From assembly GCA_035568375.1 (NCBI GenBank), contig DATMOG010000068.1, forward strand, positions 1 through 15,539: DNA of 15,539 nt, written 5' to 3'. Position 1 is the first letter of the stretch. Each line of letters opens with the position of its first letter. The stretch is from JACDET01 sp035568375. Lineage in GTDB: Bacteria; Patescibacteriota; Microgenomatia; Levybacterales; UBA12049. Under the pieces are notes generated by a model. The model ran no database searches, was not told the origin of the DNA, and saw only the letters and a program-made list of their open reading frames with translations. Of the stretch, positions 7,028-12,944 are shown one piece after another. The translations under genes were made by a program, and so were the position numbers.

Positions 7028-7684
7028 TTATTTAGAATTATTTTTTTTGCGGCTGTAGGATAAAATCCATTCTACTTCTGGACGATTATTCATTTGCATC
7101 TTAAGCTCATTTTTTTGTTCTAGGCTAATTATTTGAAATCCTGCTTCGATGAGCAGATTCTCAAGTTCATCTTTTAAGAAATATTGGAAAAATCTATCAT
7201 GATGGGAGACAGTATCCGATACAATCGCGGTTTTTTCTTTACCTGTTTGCGCTTTAACAAGAACATAGAGTAACCCTTGTTTTTTTAGTACACGATTAAA
7301 CTCTGATAAAGCTTTTTTGACATCTTCAATGGTTTCAAAATGAAGGAGGGAAGCTCGTGACCATATCCCATCAAAAGTTTCATTTTTAAAAGGAAGATCA
7401 ATGAGGTTTCCTTCAATGAATTGTATCTCAGGAAAGTCTTTTCGTGCCACAGCTAAAAGACCTGGTGATATATCCAATCCCACGACGTTCAACTCTTTTT
7501 TATGAAGAAAATGTGCATCTCTTCCTGAACCGCATCCAGCATCTAAAGTATTTGCATTTTTAGTCAATAGAGAAGCAAATGCATCAATTTCTTTCGTTGG
7601 ATTGTGTCGAATAGCATTAGATGCATATGCTTGTGCATTTCGATTGTACCATTCGATAGTATCTTGAAAACCTTTAACTTTCAT
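7028..7684 (-). CDS. Class I SAM-dependent methyltransferase
   Basis: A 218-residue protein with a complete Rossmann methyltransferase core: motif I TLDAGCGSGRDAHFL (46-60), an acidic end of strand 2 (VVGLDISPGLLAVAR, 67-81), FIEGNLIDLPF and FDGIWSRASLLHF (strand 4 region), and a C-terminal domain with LIEAGFQIISLE. It resembles the broad Methyltransf_11/25 families; the substrate, a small molecule or otherwise, cannot be told. TATAAT lies seven bases before the ATG, immediately after the GGTTCG arm of the neighbouring repeat copy (7701-7800), so the gene appears to carry its own leaderless promoter at the module edge. Confidence 0.88.
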   Translation of the reverse strand: MKVKGFQDTIEWYNRNAQAYASNAIRHNPTKEIDAFASLLTKNANTLDAGCGSGRDAHFLHKKELNVVGLDISPGLLAVARKDFPEIQFIEGNLIDLPFKNETFDGIWSRASLLHFETIEDVKKALSEFNRVLKKQGLLYVLVKAQTGKEKTAIVSDTVSHHDRFFQYFLKDELENLLIEAGFQIISLEQKNELKMQMNNRPEVEWILSYSRKKNNSK

Positions 7685-7691
7685 ATTCTTA

Positions 7692-7697
7692 ATTATA
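7692..7697 (-). promoter_or_regulatory. -10 box (TATAAT) of the SAM methyltransferase gene
   Basis: The minus strand reads TATAAT, TAAGAAT, ATG: seven bases, fitting a leaderless start. The box begins only four bases inside the repeat arm. Confidence 0.55.
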
Positions 7698-7700
7698 ACA

Positions 7701-7800
7701 GGTTCGATTTTGTCCCCGTCGAGATTATATTTTGATGTGGTTCGGACAGGTAATTGAAGCTAAGAATCATCAGAGTGGCTCAGTAACTTTGTTGGAGACC
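7701..7800 (-). repeat. Array repeat copy, 100 nt
   Basis: Left arm GGTTCGATTTTG; core ATTGAAGCTAAGAATCATC, then AGAGTGGCTCAG; right arm TAACTTTGTTGGAGACC. It aligns with the other copies over the core and right arm. It overlaps the 3' end of the membrane-protein gene (stop at 7760), which reads through the right arm. Confidence 0.65.
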
Positions 7801-8389
7801 TATTTTTTAATAAATTGTATTTGTTAGTATAATACGATATCCATAGTACCCAAATTTGCCATACAAGCCATGCTCCTGCTTCAGTCGCAAATATTATATG
7901 GCTATTTTTGGGAACTGTTGCAAATGTAGTAATGAGCAATAAGCTCAAAAGAATTGTTATAAATGATACTCGATGAATGAGTTTGTTATGTGAATTTCTT
8001 CCGATAACATACATACTTATTGCAAAGAGAATACCTGATGACCATGCTAATGTATCATGAACTAAAGTGCTTGCAGCATTATCAGGATTAAATGGTACTA
8101 ATGCTAAGCAGACAAATAAGATCATGGATAGAGTGAATATTTTAATTGGGATGCGATAATACTTATGCAAATGATGTCTTACAAAGATCCAGAAAAATAA
8201 ACCAGCTAATGTATAACAGATGTTAAATACAAATCTTGTTTGAGGTAATGATGCAAAATAACTAATTGGATACTTCCCTCCAAAGTATATTGGCATTTGG
8301 ATGTAGTAGAGAAGTAGAGCAAGCCATTCAACTCCTACTGTTGCAAGCCCAGCATATTTGGCAAATGACTCGATACGGTTGTTAATCAT
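7760..8389 (-). CDS. Six-helix membrane protein, DUF998-like
   Basis: A 209-residue protein with about six membrane helices (near residues 11-28, 48-65, 77-97, 105-123, 137-153 and 164-185). The general layout, ALVPFNPDNAASTLVHDTLAWSSGILFAISMYV in the middle and an aromatic last helix, resembles the DUF998 family of uncharacterised membrane proteins; this is moderate. I choose MINNRIESF as start because TATAAT lies six bases before that ATG; the upstream in-frame ATG sits in the -10 box itself. The last 14 or so residues (SPTKLLSHSDDS) are encoded by the array repeat, so the natural stop was probably lost when the module joined the repeat. Confidence 0.7.
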   Translation of the reverse strand: MINNRIESFAKYAGLATVGVEWLALLLYYIQMPIYFGGKYPISYFASLPQTRFVFNICYTLAGLFFWIFVRHHLHKYYRIPIKIFTLSMILFVCLALVPFNPDNAASTLVHDTLAWSSGILFAISMYVIGRNSHNKLIHRVSFITILLSLLLITTFATVPKNSHIIFATEAGAWLVWQIWVLWISYYTNKYNLLKNRSPTKLLSHSDDS

Positions 8390-8395
8390 GTATTT

Positions 8396-8401
8396 ATTAT
8401 A
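8396..8401 (-). promoter_or_regulatory. -10 box (TATAAT) of the six-helix membrane protein gene
   Basis: The minus strand reads TATAAT, AAATAC, ATG. The six-base gap decides the start at 8389. Confidence 0.55.
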
Positions 8402-8492
8402 CAAAGAAATTTTTAAAAGTTTTTTACTATATTGCGAATTATACTTTACATTTCATTGTTAAGTATAGATGTAATGGTATTACGGAGGTGAG

Positions 8493-8552
8493 ATGGCAGA
8501 TGATTTAACAAACACAACGTTTCCAAATGATGATATTGATGACACAATGTAA
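8493..8552 (+). CDS. Possible 19-residue acidic peptide with a strong Shine-Dalgarno site
   Basis: GGAGGTGAG (8484-8492), the best Shine-Dalgarno match in the window, precedes an ATG. The frame reads MADDLTNTTFPNDDIDDTM and stops at TAA. A TATAGAT box lies near 8464. It could be a genuine micro-protein, a leader peptide, or the first codons of a gene lost by rearrangement. No family is recognised. The strong ribosome site is unlike the leaderless genes around it. Confidence 0.35.
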   Translation: MADDLTNTTFPNDDIDDTM

Positions 8553-8657
8553 CATCATAGAGATAATTTAAATAGCAATGTATGTATTAACTTTTTTTCC
8601 TCCTCGGTAAAATCCATGTATGTAGCATAGTGTCTTTATATCACATCAATGGGTAAA
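8553..8657. other. Short AT-rich gap, nothing recognised
   Basis: Between the micro-frame and the first block of the next repeat copy I see no gene, hairpin or promoter worth calling. Confidence 0.4.
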
Positions 8658-8820
8658 GTTCAGTCTCTTCGTCAGTTAAACGTTTTTTGAGGATTTTCGA
8701 GGCTAATCCGTTTTAAGGATACATTCGTAGAGTAGTTTCTCGCGGCTTGCCGCGGCAATCTTTTAAGACTACAATTTTGAACAAAAGTCATGGCAGGGGC
8801 TGAGTGAATTTGTAGGAGAC
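8658..8820 (-). repeat. Array repeat copy interrupted by a foreign hairpin-bearing segment
   Basis: The left part reads GTTCAGTCTCTTCG and ends in the core TTTTCGAGGCTAA. The right part resumes at GGCAGGGGCTGAGTGAATTT and ends GTAGGAGAC. About 85 bases between them are absent from other copies and contain the stem CGCGGC-TT-GCCGCG (8741-8754), GC-rich in AT-rich surroundings. The insert may be a small hairpin element. The right end abuts the PemK/MazF-like stop region. Confidence 0.55.
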
Positions 8821-8826
8821 TTATTA

Positions 8827-9162
8827 TTACTTCAGCTGAAAAACCTTCATGAGTTTTTCTTTAACTTCTGAAATGTGTGATTTAGGCAAAACTCCAACAA
8901 TTCCAAGTTTTGAAGGAGTTACAGTAATAAGTCTATGAAGTTTAATTAATGAAGCAGAATGAAGTCCAGTTAAATGAAAATTTGTATCTTTTGGATCAAG
9001 AAATATGTCTGTTTCTAATCGATCCTCTAAGTTTTTCGTAATATAAGCAACAATGAGTTGCTTGTGTGGACCAAATGAAGGGGAAACAACAAGTGCTGGA
9101 CGTGGTTTTCCTTTGTCAAAATTGTCTGCAAAAGGGAAAGTGAGTTTAACGATTTGGTACAT
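8827..9162 (-). CDS. PemK/MazF-family toxin, predicted mRNA endonuclease
   Basis: A 111-residue protein. The opening VKLTFPFADNFDKGKPRPALVVS (5-27) is the conserved PemK/MazF start, where the RP pair lies near the RNA-binding face, followed by VAYITKNL and a strand ending LHSASLIKLHRLITVTPSKLGIVGVLP. Family members cut mRNA in a sequence-specific way and are held inactive by a small partner. Its first codons overlap the last 17 bases of the upstream RHH gene, so the two are translationally coupled and transcribed from the same promoter at 9464-9492. The stop falls directly beside a repeat copy, as for other modules. Confidence 0.85.
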   Translation of the reverse strand: MYQIVKLTFPFADNFDKGKPRPALVVSPSFGPHKQLIVAYITKNLEDRLETDIFLDPKDTNFHLTGLHSASLIKLHRLITVTPSKLGIVGVLPKSHISEVKEKLMKVFQLK

Positions 9163-9454
9163 ATAGTTCAGGGATAAATGGTTTTACTGTTGCATTAGGA
9201 GAGATATTATCATCATCAAGAGTATTATCTTCTTTGGCCCATTCATAAAATAAATGTGCGCTAAGGTTATCCATTTCTTGAGGGGTAATCTCATCATGAA
9301 GGTCAGTTATCTTTGCTTTCTTCAATTGAGCCAATTCACCAACTGCCAATTTAATCAATTCAGTAGTATTAAGAGTCCCAGTCGTAGACTGTCTTAAGAT
9401 ATTAAGAGCTCTTTCAAGATCCGGAGTAATTGTGATACGTATATTTTGTGACAT
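9146..9454 (-). CDS. RHH-type antitoxin of the PemK/MazF-like pair
   Basis: A 102-residue protein. Residues 4-40 (IRITITPDLERALNILRQST, then NTTELIKLAVGELAQL) fit a ribbon-helix-helix DNA-binding domain: one strand, then two helices. The acidic C-terminal tail (DEITPQEMDNLSAHLFYEW, DNTLDDD) is the likely toxin-binding part. It overlaps the toxin by 17 bases. A 20-bp perfect palindrome over the -10 box and the start codon suggests autorepression. Its ATG lies nine bases from TAATAT, so the mRNA is leaderless or nearly so. Confidence 0.75.
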   Translation of the reverse strand: MSQNIRITITPDLERALNILRQSTTGTLNTTELIKLAVGELAQLKKAKITDLHDEITPQEMDNLSAHLFYEWAKEDNTLDDDNISPNATVKPFIPELYVPNR

Positions 9455-9492
9455 AATATGTACATATTATGCCATAAAAGTACTTTTGTCAA
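9452..9492 (-). promoter_or_regulatory. Promoter and 20-bp palindromic operator of the PemK/MazF-like pair
   Basis: On the minus strand: -35 TTGACA (9487-9492), 17-base spacer, -10 TAATAT (9464-9469). A perfect palindrome CATAATATGTACATATTATG (9452-9471) covers the -10 box, the start point and the start codon. Binding there would block RNA polymerase and, unusually, includes the ATG itself. Confidence 0.75.
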
Positions 9493-9526
9493 CCATTTAG
9501 CAGGGGCTGAGCAACTTTGTTGGAAC
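9490..9526 (-). repeat. Array repeat copy, right half
   Basis: TTTAGCAGGGGCTGAG, then GCAACTTTGTTGGAAC. It keeps the core CAGGGGCTGAG and the best right arm, GCAAC-TTT-GTTGGAAC. The left arm is missing; its place is taken by the promoter of the RHH/PemK pair. Confidence 0.65.
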
Positions 9527-9556
9527 TATTTCTTTCTTCCCGTATAACATTTTTGC

Positions 9557-9562
9557 TACAAT
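9557..9562 (+). promoter_or_regulatory. -10 box (TACAAT) of the HAD phosphatase gene
   Basis: TACAAT is followed by ACTCAAGTA and the ATG at 9572. No Shine-Dalgarno site is seen. A -35 box is not clear. Confidence 0.45.
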
Positions 9563-9571
9563 ACTCAAGTA

Positions 9572-10429
9572 ATGATTAAAGCAATTATTCTTGATGTCGA
9601 TGGTGTTATTATTGGTGAGAAGATCGGATATAATTCTCCGCATCCTCATCTGTATGTTGTTGCAGCACTTAAGAAGGTTCGAGAAAAAGGAATTGCCATT
9701 TGCCTTTGTACCGCAAAACCTCATTATTCAATTTCACAAGAAATAAATCAGCCGAATTTGCATAATCCTCATATTGCGGATGCAGGAGCTGTTATTATTG
9801 ATCCGATCGATAAGATCATTGTTGAAAAGCATGTTATGGATAAGGACTTAGTCAAAGAGATTTTACAAACGCTTCGAGATGCCGGCGTTTATGTGGAGTT
9901 TTATACGGTTGACGATTATTTCATCCAAAAGGATAAAACATCAGAGATAACAAAAAAACATACGCATATCCTACAAAGAGAATCGGTTATTCTTACCGAT
10001 ATTGTGGAAGAAAGCGGCGGCTACGACATTACGAAGATCATGCCAATTGCTATTGATAACGAAGATAAAAAGCGGGTTTCAGAAGCCTTGGAACGGTTCA
10101 CAACAAAAGCATCAATCAGTTGGGGAGTGCATCCCGTTGCATTACCGTTGCAATTTGGCATCATTACGGCGCTAGGAAGTTCAAAAAAAGAAGGAGCAGA
10201 AGCGATTGTTAAAAGTATGGGAATTTCATTTGATGATGTTTTGGGTATCGGTGACAGTACAAGTGACTGGAAATTTATTCAACTCTGCGGATATGGTGCA
10301 ACGCTTGCAAATGGAACTGACGAATTAAAAAAATTAATAAAGGAAAAAGGAGAAGGGAAGTATTTTGTCAGCAAGGGGTCGGTTGATGAGAACGGTATAT
10401 TAGAAATCCTCAAGTATTTTTCTCTATAA
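9572..10429 (+). CDS. HAD-superfamily phosphatase (Cof/type IIB-like)
   Basis: A 285-residue protein. Motif I is ILDVDGVI, with nucleophile D8 and acid/base D10; LCTAKPHYS (motif II) follows near residue 47; SSKKEGAEAIV (motif III lysine near 203) and GIGDSTSDWKFIQ (motif IV, GDSTSDW 227-233) complete the active site. The large insert between motifs II and III is the cap domain of type IIB enzymes, which dephosphorylate sugar phosphates and similar metabolites. It is on the plus strand, opposite to most genes in the array, and convergent with the frameshifted mini-gene at 10438-10610. Its codons are less AT-rich than its neighbours', suggesting a different origin. The exact substrate is unknown. 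Confidence 0.88.
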   Translation: MIKAIILDVDGVIIGEKIGYNSPHPHLYVVAALKKVREKGIAICLCTAKPHYSISQEINQPNLHNPHIADAGAVIIDPIDKIIVEKHVMDKDLVKEILQTLRDAGVYVEFYTVDDYFIQKDKTSEITKKHTHILQRESVILTDIVEESGGYDITKIMPIAIDNEDKKRVSEALERFTTKASISWGVHPVALPLQFGIITALGSSKKEGAEAIVKSMGISFDDVLGIGDSTSDWKFIQLCGYGATLANGTDELKKLIKEKGEGKYFVSKGSVDENGILEILKYFSL

Positions 10430-10437
10430 GTGTGAAA

Positions 10438-10610
10438 TTAATGAATATTTTTTAATACAAACGTTGTATCATCTGCGCATAAATGGAGAAATCTAACAAT
10501 ATTCTTTCCGGCGTGACTTTCAATAAACATTCTAATCGTCTGTTCATCACTTACATATCTGCCATAAAAGATTTTACATCAACAGTTTTATTACAAATAT
10601 CGCATTTCAT
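10438..10610 (-). pseudogene. Small CxxC protein gene with a one-base frameshift
   Basis: From ATG at 10610 the minus strand reads MKCDICNKTVDV, a zinc-ribbon-like CxxC start. The frame then stops soon after, but a neighbouring frame continues as KIFYGRYVSDEQTIRMF, then IESHAGKNIVRFLHLC and ADDTTFVLKNIH, ending TAA at 10438. Joining both gives one sensible protein of about 57 residues. The shift lies around AAAATCTTTT, a homopolymer-rich spot, so it may be a true mutation or a sequence error. A TATTAT box lies nine bases before the ATG. It sits in the module between repeat copies 10622-10672 and 9490-9526. Function unknown. Confidence 0.55.
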
Positions 10611-10621
10611 AGTTATAAAAT

Positions 10622-10672
10622 AATAGGTTAGAGTCTGTTTATCGGGATTAAGCAACTTTGTTGGAACCTATT
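10622..10672 (-). repeat. Array repeat copy, compact 51-nt form
   Basis: Outer arms AATAGGTT (10622-10629) and AACCTATT (10665-10672) are perfectly complementary. The inside holds GATTAAGCAACTTTGTTGG, the same right arm as at 9490-9526. The central CAGGGGCTGAG core is missing or reduced to GGGATTAAG. The right arm abuts the phosphatase stop codon at 10673. Confidence 0.65.
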
Positions 10673-11248
10673 TTATTCAACAATATCTGTCTTTATAGTT
10701 AATTCAAGAATACTAGTATTATCAAAATAGGGTTTCTTTAACCCTTCTTCCCAATTCCACTTATGATAGACAGCACATATCATCTTACCAATATCTCCAT
10801 GTGCGACAACTAAAACAATTTCATCTGGGTGCTTTTTTCTTATATCCTCCAATACTTTTTCTCCGCGTTTATACAGAGTTGGAAAATCTTCTGCTCCTTC
10901 CGCCTCTAAAAAATAGTTCACTCGATTTGTAGGTAAGATATTTGTGGCATATTTGGGAATATCTGCAATCGGCTTTCCTGTTAGGATGCCGAAATCTCTT
11001 TCTAGCATGTCGTTATTAGGAATAACTTCTTTTATTCCTAACTTGTGTGCTATGATTTGTGCCGTTTCAAATGCTCTTTTAAGGGGAGAACTGTAAATTA
11101 CATCTATCTTATATCCTTTTAATTTTGTAGCAACAGTTTCTGCTTGTTGTTTTCCTAAATCTGTTAGAGGAGTATCACGTCTTCCATTAAGAATAAGTTT
11201 TGCATTATCTTCATCCTGTCCATGTCTAACTATAAAGATTTTCCCCAT
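10673..11248 (-). CDS. Histidine phosphatase superfamily protein (phosphoglycerate mutase-like)
   Basis: A 191-residue protein. The RHG motif FIVRHGQDEDN has the phospho-accepting H9 and R8; SSPLKRAFETAQ supplies the second arginine (R58); LERDFGILTG provides the acidic residue (E83); and LVVAHGDIGK contains the second catalytic histidine (H150). This is a complete clade-1 histidine phosphatase, acting through a phosphohistidine. It lacks the extra insert of true cofactor-dependent glycolytic mutases, so a phosphatase role on small phosphorylated metabolites is more likely. TATAAT lies six bases before the ATG and six bases after the GTTAGAAC arm of the repeat, so it carries its own promoter at the module edge. 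Confidence 0.9.
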   Translation of the reverse strand: MGKIFIVRHGQDEDNAKLILNGRRDTPLTDLGKQQAETVATKLKGYKIDVIYSSPLKRAFETAQIIAHKLGIKEVIPNNDMLERDFGILTGKPIADIPKYATNILPTNRVNYFLEAEGAEDFPTLYKRGEKVLEDIRKKHPDEIVLVVAHGDIGKMICAVYHKWNWEEGLKKPYFDNTSILELTIKTDIVE

Positions 11249-11254
11249 AGTTGA

Positions 11255-11260
11255 ATTATA
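11255..11260 (-). promoter_or_regulatory. -10 box (TATAAT) of the histidine phosphatase gene
   Basis: The minus strand reads GTTAGAAC (repeat arm), CTCTGG, TATAAT, TCAACT, ATG. The same order with CATAAT occurs before the TGS1-like gene. Confidence 0.6.
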
Positions 11261-11266
11261 CCAGAG

Positions 11267-11354
11267 GTTCTAACATACTGTTGCGGGGTAAGGCATTTTT
11301 AGGCACAATTCGAGGATAAAAGCATCAGCAGGGGCTGATTGAATTGGTTTGAAC
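11267..11354 (-). repeat. Array repeat copy, 88 nt, attC-like
   Basis: Left arm GTTCTAAC-ATACT-GTTGC (11267-11284), centre AAGGCATTTTTAGGCA, core TTCGAGGATAAAAGCATC, then AGCAGGGGCTGATTG, right arm GTTTGAAC (11347-11354). GTTCTAAC and GTTTGAAC pair at seven of eight positions. Orientation on the minus strand (gene stop, arm, core, arm, next gene) matches that of integron attC sites. Length falls within the attC range. Confidence 0.65.
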
Positions 11355-11369
11355 GTATTATTTGTTTGC

Positions 11370-12017
11370 TTAGTGAGTGCTATCAAGAATATTGGGTCTA
11401 TTTTTTTGCAAGATTATTGTCTTTGAGACGACGCGACCCTCCGATACATCGTCATGTACAGTAAAAGATGTGTTGAAACGTTTTAATTCTGACATGTCAA
11501 AAATGGTAGGAACCCGCAATACAACTTCATTAAAGTGATGGAATGAAAATTCCAATACGCGGTTACCATCTGGATTAAAATGTTCAAATAAGAATCGTCC
11601 ATGTTCTTTATAGTTTGGGCCACTCCACGGCGGGTCAAGGTAAACAGTGTCTGCTTTTACGGTTGAGGCAACCTTGAAGAAGTCGCCATGAATGAATGTT
11701 ATCTCATTTGTTACAGTATAGATATCTGCATTGTGTTCTGCCATTGTCAAACGTTGGTTATCTGTATCGACAGCAATTACCTGTTTGCCTACTCGTGCGA
11801 AGGCAATAGCGGTTCCACCAACATCAGCAAAGCCATCAAGAATTGTTTTGCCTTGGATAAGTTCAGCTAGACGTAGACCAACTTGTTCAGGCACTACTGA
11901 ATAAAGTCCTTCAGCATCAATCAGAATACCATCAGAGAAATATTCAGAACGTCTGTTCCAATATTTCTGTAGTGATTTACCAAAAGGACAAATATCGGAT
12001 TTTGACAGTTGAATCAT
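11370..12017 (-). CDS. Trimethylguanosine synthase-like RNA guanine-N2 methyltransferase (PF09445-type)
   Basis: A 215-residue protein strikingly like the catalytic domain of eukaryotic TGS1. In order: KYWNRRSEYFSDGILID (18-34), EGLYSVVPEQVG (36-47), the SAM motif ILDGFADVGGTAIAFA (59-74), QVIAVDTDNQRL (79-90), AEHNADIYTV (93-102), ITFIHGDFFKVAS (106-118), and the catalytic-pocket motif VYLDPPWSGPNY (125-136), where TGS1 has SPPWGGPDY. TGS1 adds methyl groups to the N2 amino group of m7G caps on small nuclear RNAs. Bacteria lack such caps, so the substrate here may be another guanine in RNA, or a foreign RNA. CATAAT lies eight bases before the ATG, just past a repeat arm. The family is confident, the substrate unknown. 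Confidence 0.85.
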   Translation of the reverse strand: MIQLSKSDICPFGKSLQKYWNRRSEYFSDGILIDAEGLYSVVPEQVGLRLAELIQGKTILDGFADVGGTAIAFARVGKQVIAVDTDNQRLTMAEHNADIYTVTNEITFIHGDFFKVASTVKADTVYLDPPWSGPNYKEHGRFLFEHFNPDGNRVLEFSFHHFNEVVLRVPTIFDMSELKRFNTSFTVHDDVSEGRVVSKTIILQKNRPNILDSTH

Positions 12018-12025
12018 ATTGATAA

Positions 12026-12031
12026 ATTATG
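12026..12031 (-). promoter_or_regulatory. -10 box (CATAAT) of the TGS1-like gene
   Basis: The minus strand reads GTTAGAAC (repeat arm), CTCTGG, CATAAT, eight bases, ATG. This is nearly identical to the promoter edge of the histidine phosphatase module. Confidence 0.5.
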
Positions 12032-12037
12032 CCAGAG

Positions 12038-12124
12038 GTTCTAACGTACCGTTGCGTTCAAGGCATTTCTAAACATGGATCGAGGCTAAAATCGTTAGCA
12101 GGCTCTAGCTGTCAAACTTCGAAC
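12038..12124 (-). repeat. Array repeat copy, 87 nt
   Basis: Left arm GTTCTAAC-GTACC-GTTGC, centre AAGGCATTTCTAAACA, core ATCGAGGCTAAAATCG, then TTAGCAGGCTCTAG, right end GCTGTCAAACTTCGAAC. The left part is nearly identical to the copy at 11267. The right end instead resembles the block at 3358-3374, so this copy may be a hybrid or may have been altered by the neighbouring transposon insertion. Confidence 0.6.
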
Positions 12125-12241
12125 TGTCAGGCTGGAGATATTCACTTTGGACTTCAGTTTAGCGTCTAATAGCTAAGCAGAGATTCCCGACACTGAGCCC
12201 GCAGGCGAAGGGTCGGGAGTGAATGCCCGAAGGAGATGGCG

Positions 12242-12247
12242 TATACT
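12242..12247 (+). promoter_or_regulatory. -10 box (TATACT) before the IS transposase
   Basis: TATACT, GGTAGGG, then ATG at 12255. It supports the ATG start over an in-frame GTG at 12219 that overlaps the left-end hairpin. Confidence 0.5.
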
Positions 12248-12254
12248 GGTAGGG

Positions 12255-12686
12255 ATGGAAGTGAGGGTATTAAATCACTCGGCATATCGGACAGAGTATC
12301 ACATTGTGTGGGTCACGAAGTATCGCCATCGAGTTCTGAAGCCTGCGAACTTCAAAGTTAAAGTAGAGATGCTCATCAGGGAGATCGCAGGGCGTATCGT
12401 TGGGGTAGAAGTTGTAGAACTGAATGCGCAACCTGAGCACGTGCACATGGTGGCAATCATTCCACCGAAGTATGCCGTTGCAAAAGTAGTAGAGATCATC
12501 AAAAGCAGAAGTGCGAAGGTAATGAGAGAAGAGATAGGCTGGTTTGATAAACCATATTACGATACGCCAAGTTTATGGTCAGTAGGATATTTCGTATCTA
12601 CGATAGAACTTGATGAAGAGATGATAAAGAAATATGTTAAATATCAGCAAAAGCAGGATTCAGGGCAAGCGAAGCTTGAGTTTTGA
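12255..12686 (+). CDS. tnpA: IS200/IS605-family Y1 transposase TnpA
   Basis: A 143-residue protein of full family length. Y15HIVWVTKYRHRVL is the conserved first strand, QPEHVHMV contains the HUH metal site (H62, H64), LWSVGYFVST (107-116) is the conserved core strand, and KYVKYQ places the nucleophilic tyrosine at Y127 and the helper glutamine at Q131. TnpA acts as a dimer on hairpins in single-stranded DNA, excising and inserting the element during replication. All key residues are present, so it may be active. Its sequence is clearly different from the transposase end at 2-220, so two IS types are present. ATG is chosen over GTG at 12219 on promoter spacing and family length. Confidence 0.93.
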   Translation: MEVRVLNHSAYRTEYHIVWVTKYRHRVLKPANFKVKVEMLIREIAGRIVGVEVVELNAQPEHVHMVAIIPPKYAVAKVVEIIKSRSAKVMREEIGWFDKPYYDTPSLWSVGYFVSTIELDEEMIKKYVKYQQKQDSGQAKLEF

Positions 12687-12732
12687 CAGTACCCCGTCAG
12701 TGAGCTAAAGCGAACGGACGGGGGTATCTATC

Positions 12733-12761
12733 TTGTTTTCATAAGCCTTAGGTACTATACT
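12733..12761 (+). promoter_or_regulatory. Promoter of the FicA-like/Fic pair
   Basis: TTGTTT (12733-12738), 17-base spacer, TATACT (12756-12761), then six bases and the ATG at 12768. The -35 part may lie inside the inserted IS. Confidence 0.55.
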
Positions 12762-12767
12762 ACGAGT

Positions 12768-12941
12768 ATGGGAAAACGTGAGCAGACAAAATTAGTTAAG
12801 GCATACAAAAAATACCGCACAAATAAGAAAAAGGACGTGTTGGGAGTTTTTCGTGCTTTTATGCCGGAGATTATTTTTCGTACTACCAAACTGGAGGGTG
12901 AATCAGTAACTCGAAAAATGGTATCTGCTCTTTTCAAATAA
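12768..12941 (+). CDS. FicA/VbhA-like antitoxin of the Fic pair
   Basis: A 57-residue protein starting MGKREQTKLVKAYKKYRTNK. Its C-terminal half contains FRTTKLEGESVTRKM; T39-TKL-E43-G44 matches the inhibitory motif [S/T]xxxE[G/N] by which FicA/VbhA antitoxins place a glutamate in the Fic active site and block ATP. It ends three bases before the Fic start, in the small-antitoxin-then-Fic order of known pairs. The N-terminal basic part is not recognised. The motif and context make the call good but not certain. Confidence 0.7.
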   Translation: MGKREQTKLVKAYKKYRTNKKKDVLGVFRAFMPEIIFRTTKLEGESVTRKMVSALFK

Positions 12942-12944
12942 TTC

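Larger units (their letters stand above)
12184..12745 (+). mobile_element. IS200/IS605-type insertion sequence, complete transposase
   Basis: A left-end hairpin TTCCCGAC...GTCGGGA (12184-12218) and a right-end hairpin TACCCCGTC...GACGGGGGTA (12690-12726) bracket one Y1 transposase gene. This is the standard single-gene IS200 layout without terminal inverted repeats. No TnpB gene is present. Outer cleavage sites are not determined, so the limits are approximate. It lies between a repeat copy and the FicA/Fic module. Confidence 0.8.

Noticed and set aside
9497..9724. Minus-strand frame over the repeat and the start of the HAD gene
   Set aside because: It overlaps the HAD catalytic start and is made partly of repeat sequence (VPTKLLSPC).
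12219..12254. GTG start for the IS transposase
   Set aside because: It abuts the left-end hairpin and adds residues absent from the family; a TATACT box seven bases before 12255 fits the ATG better.
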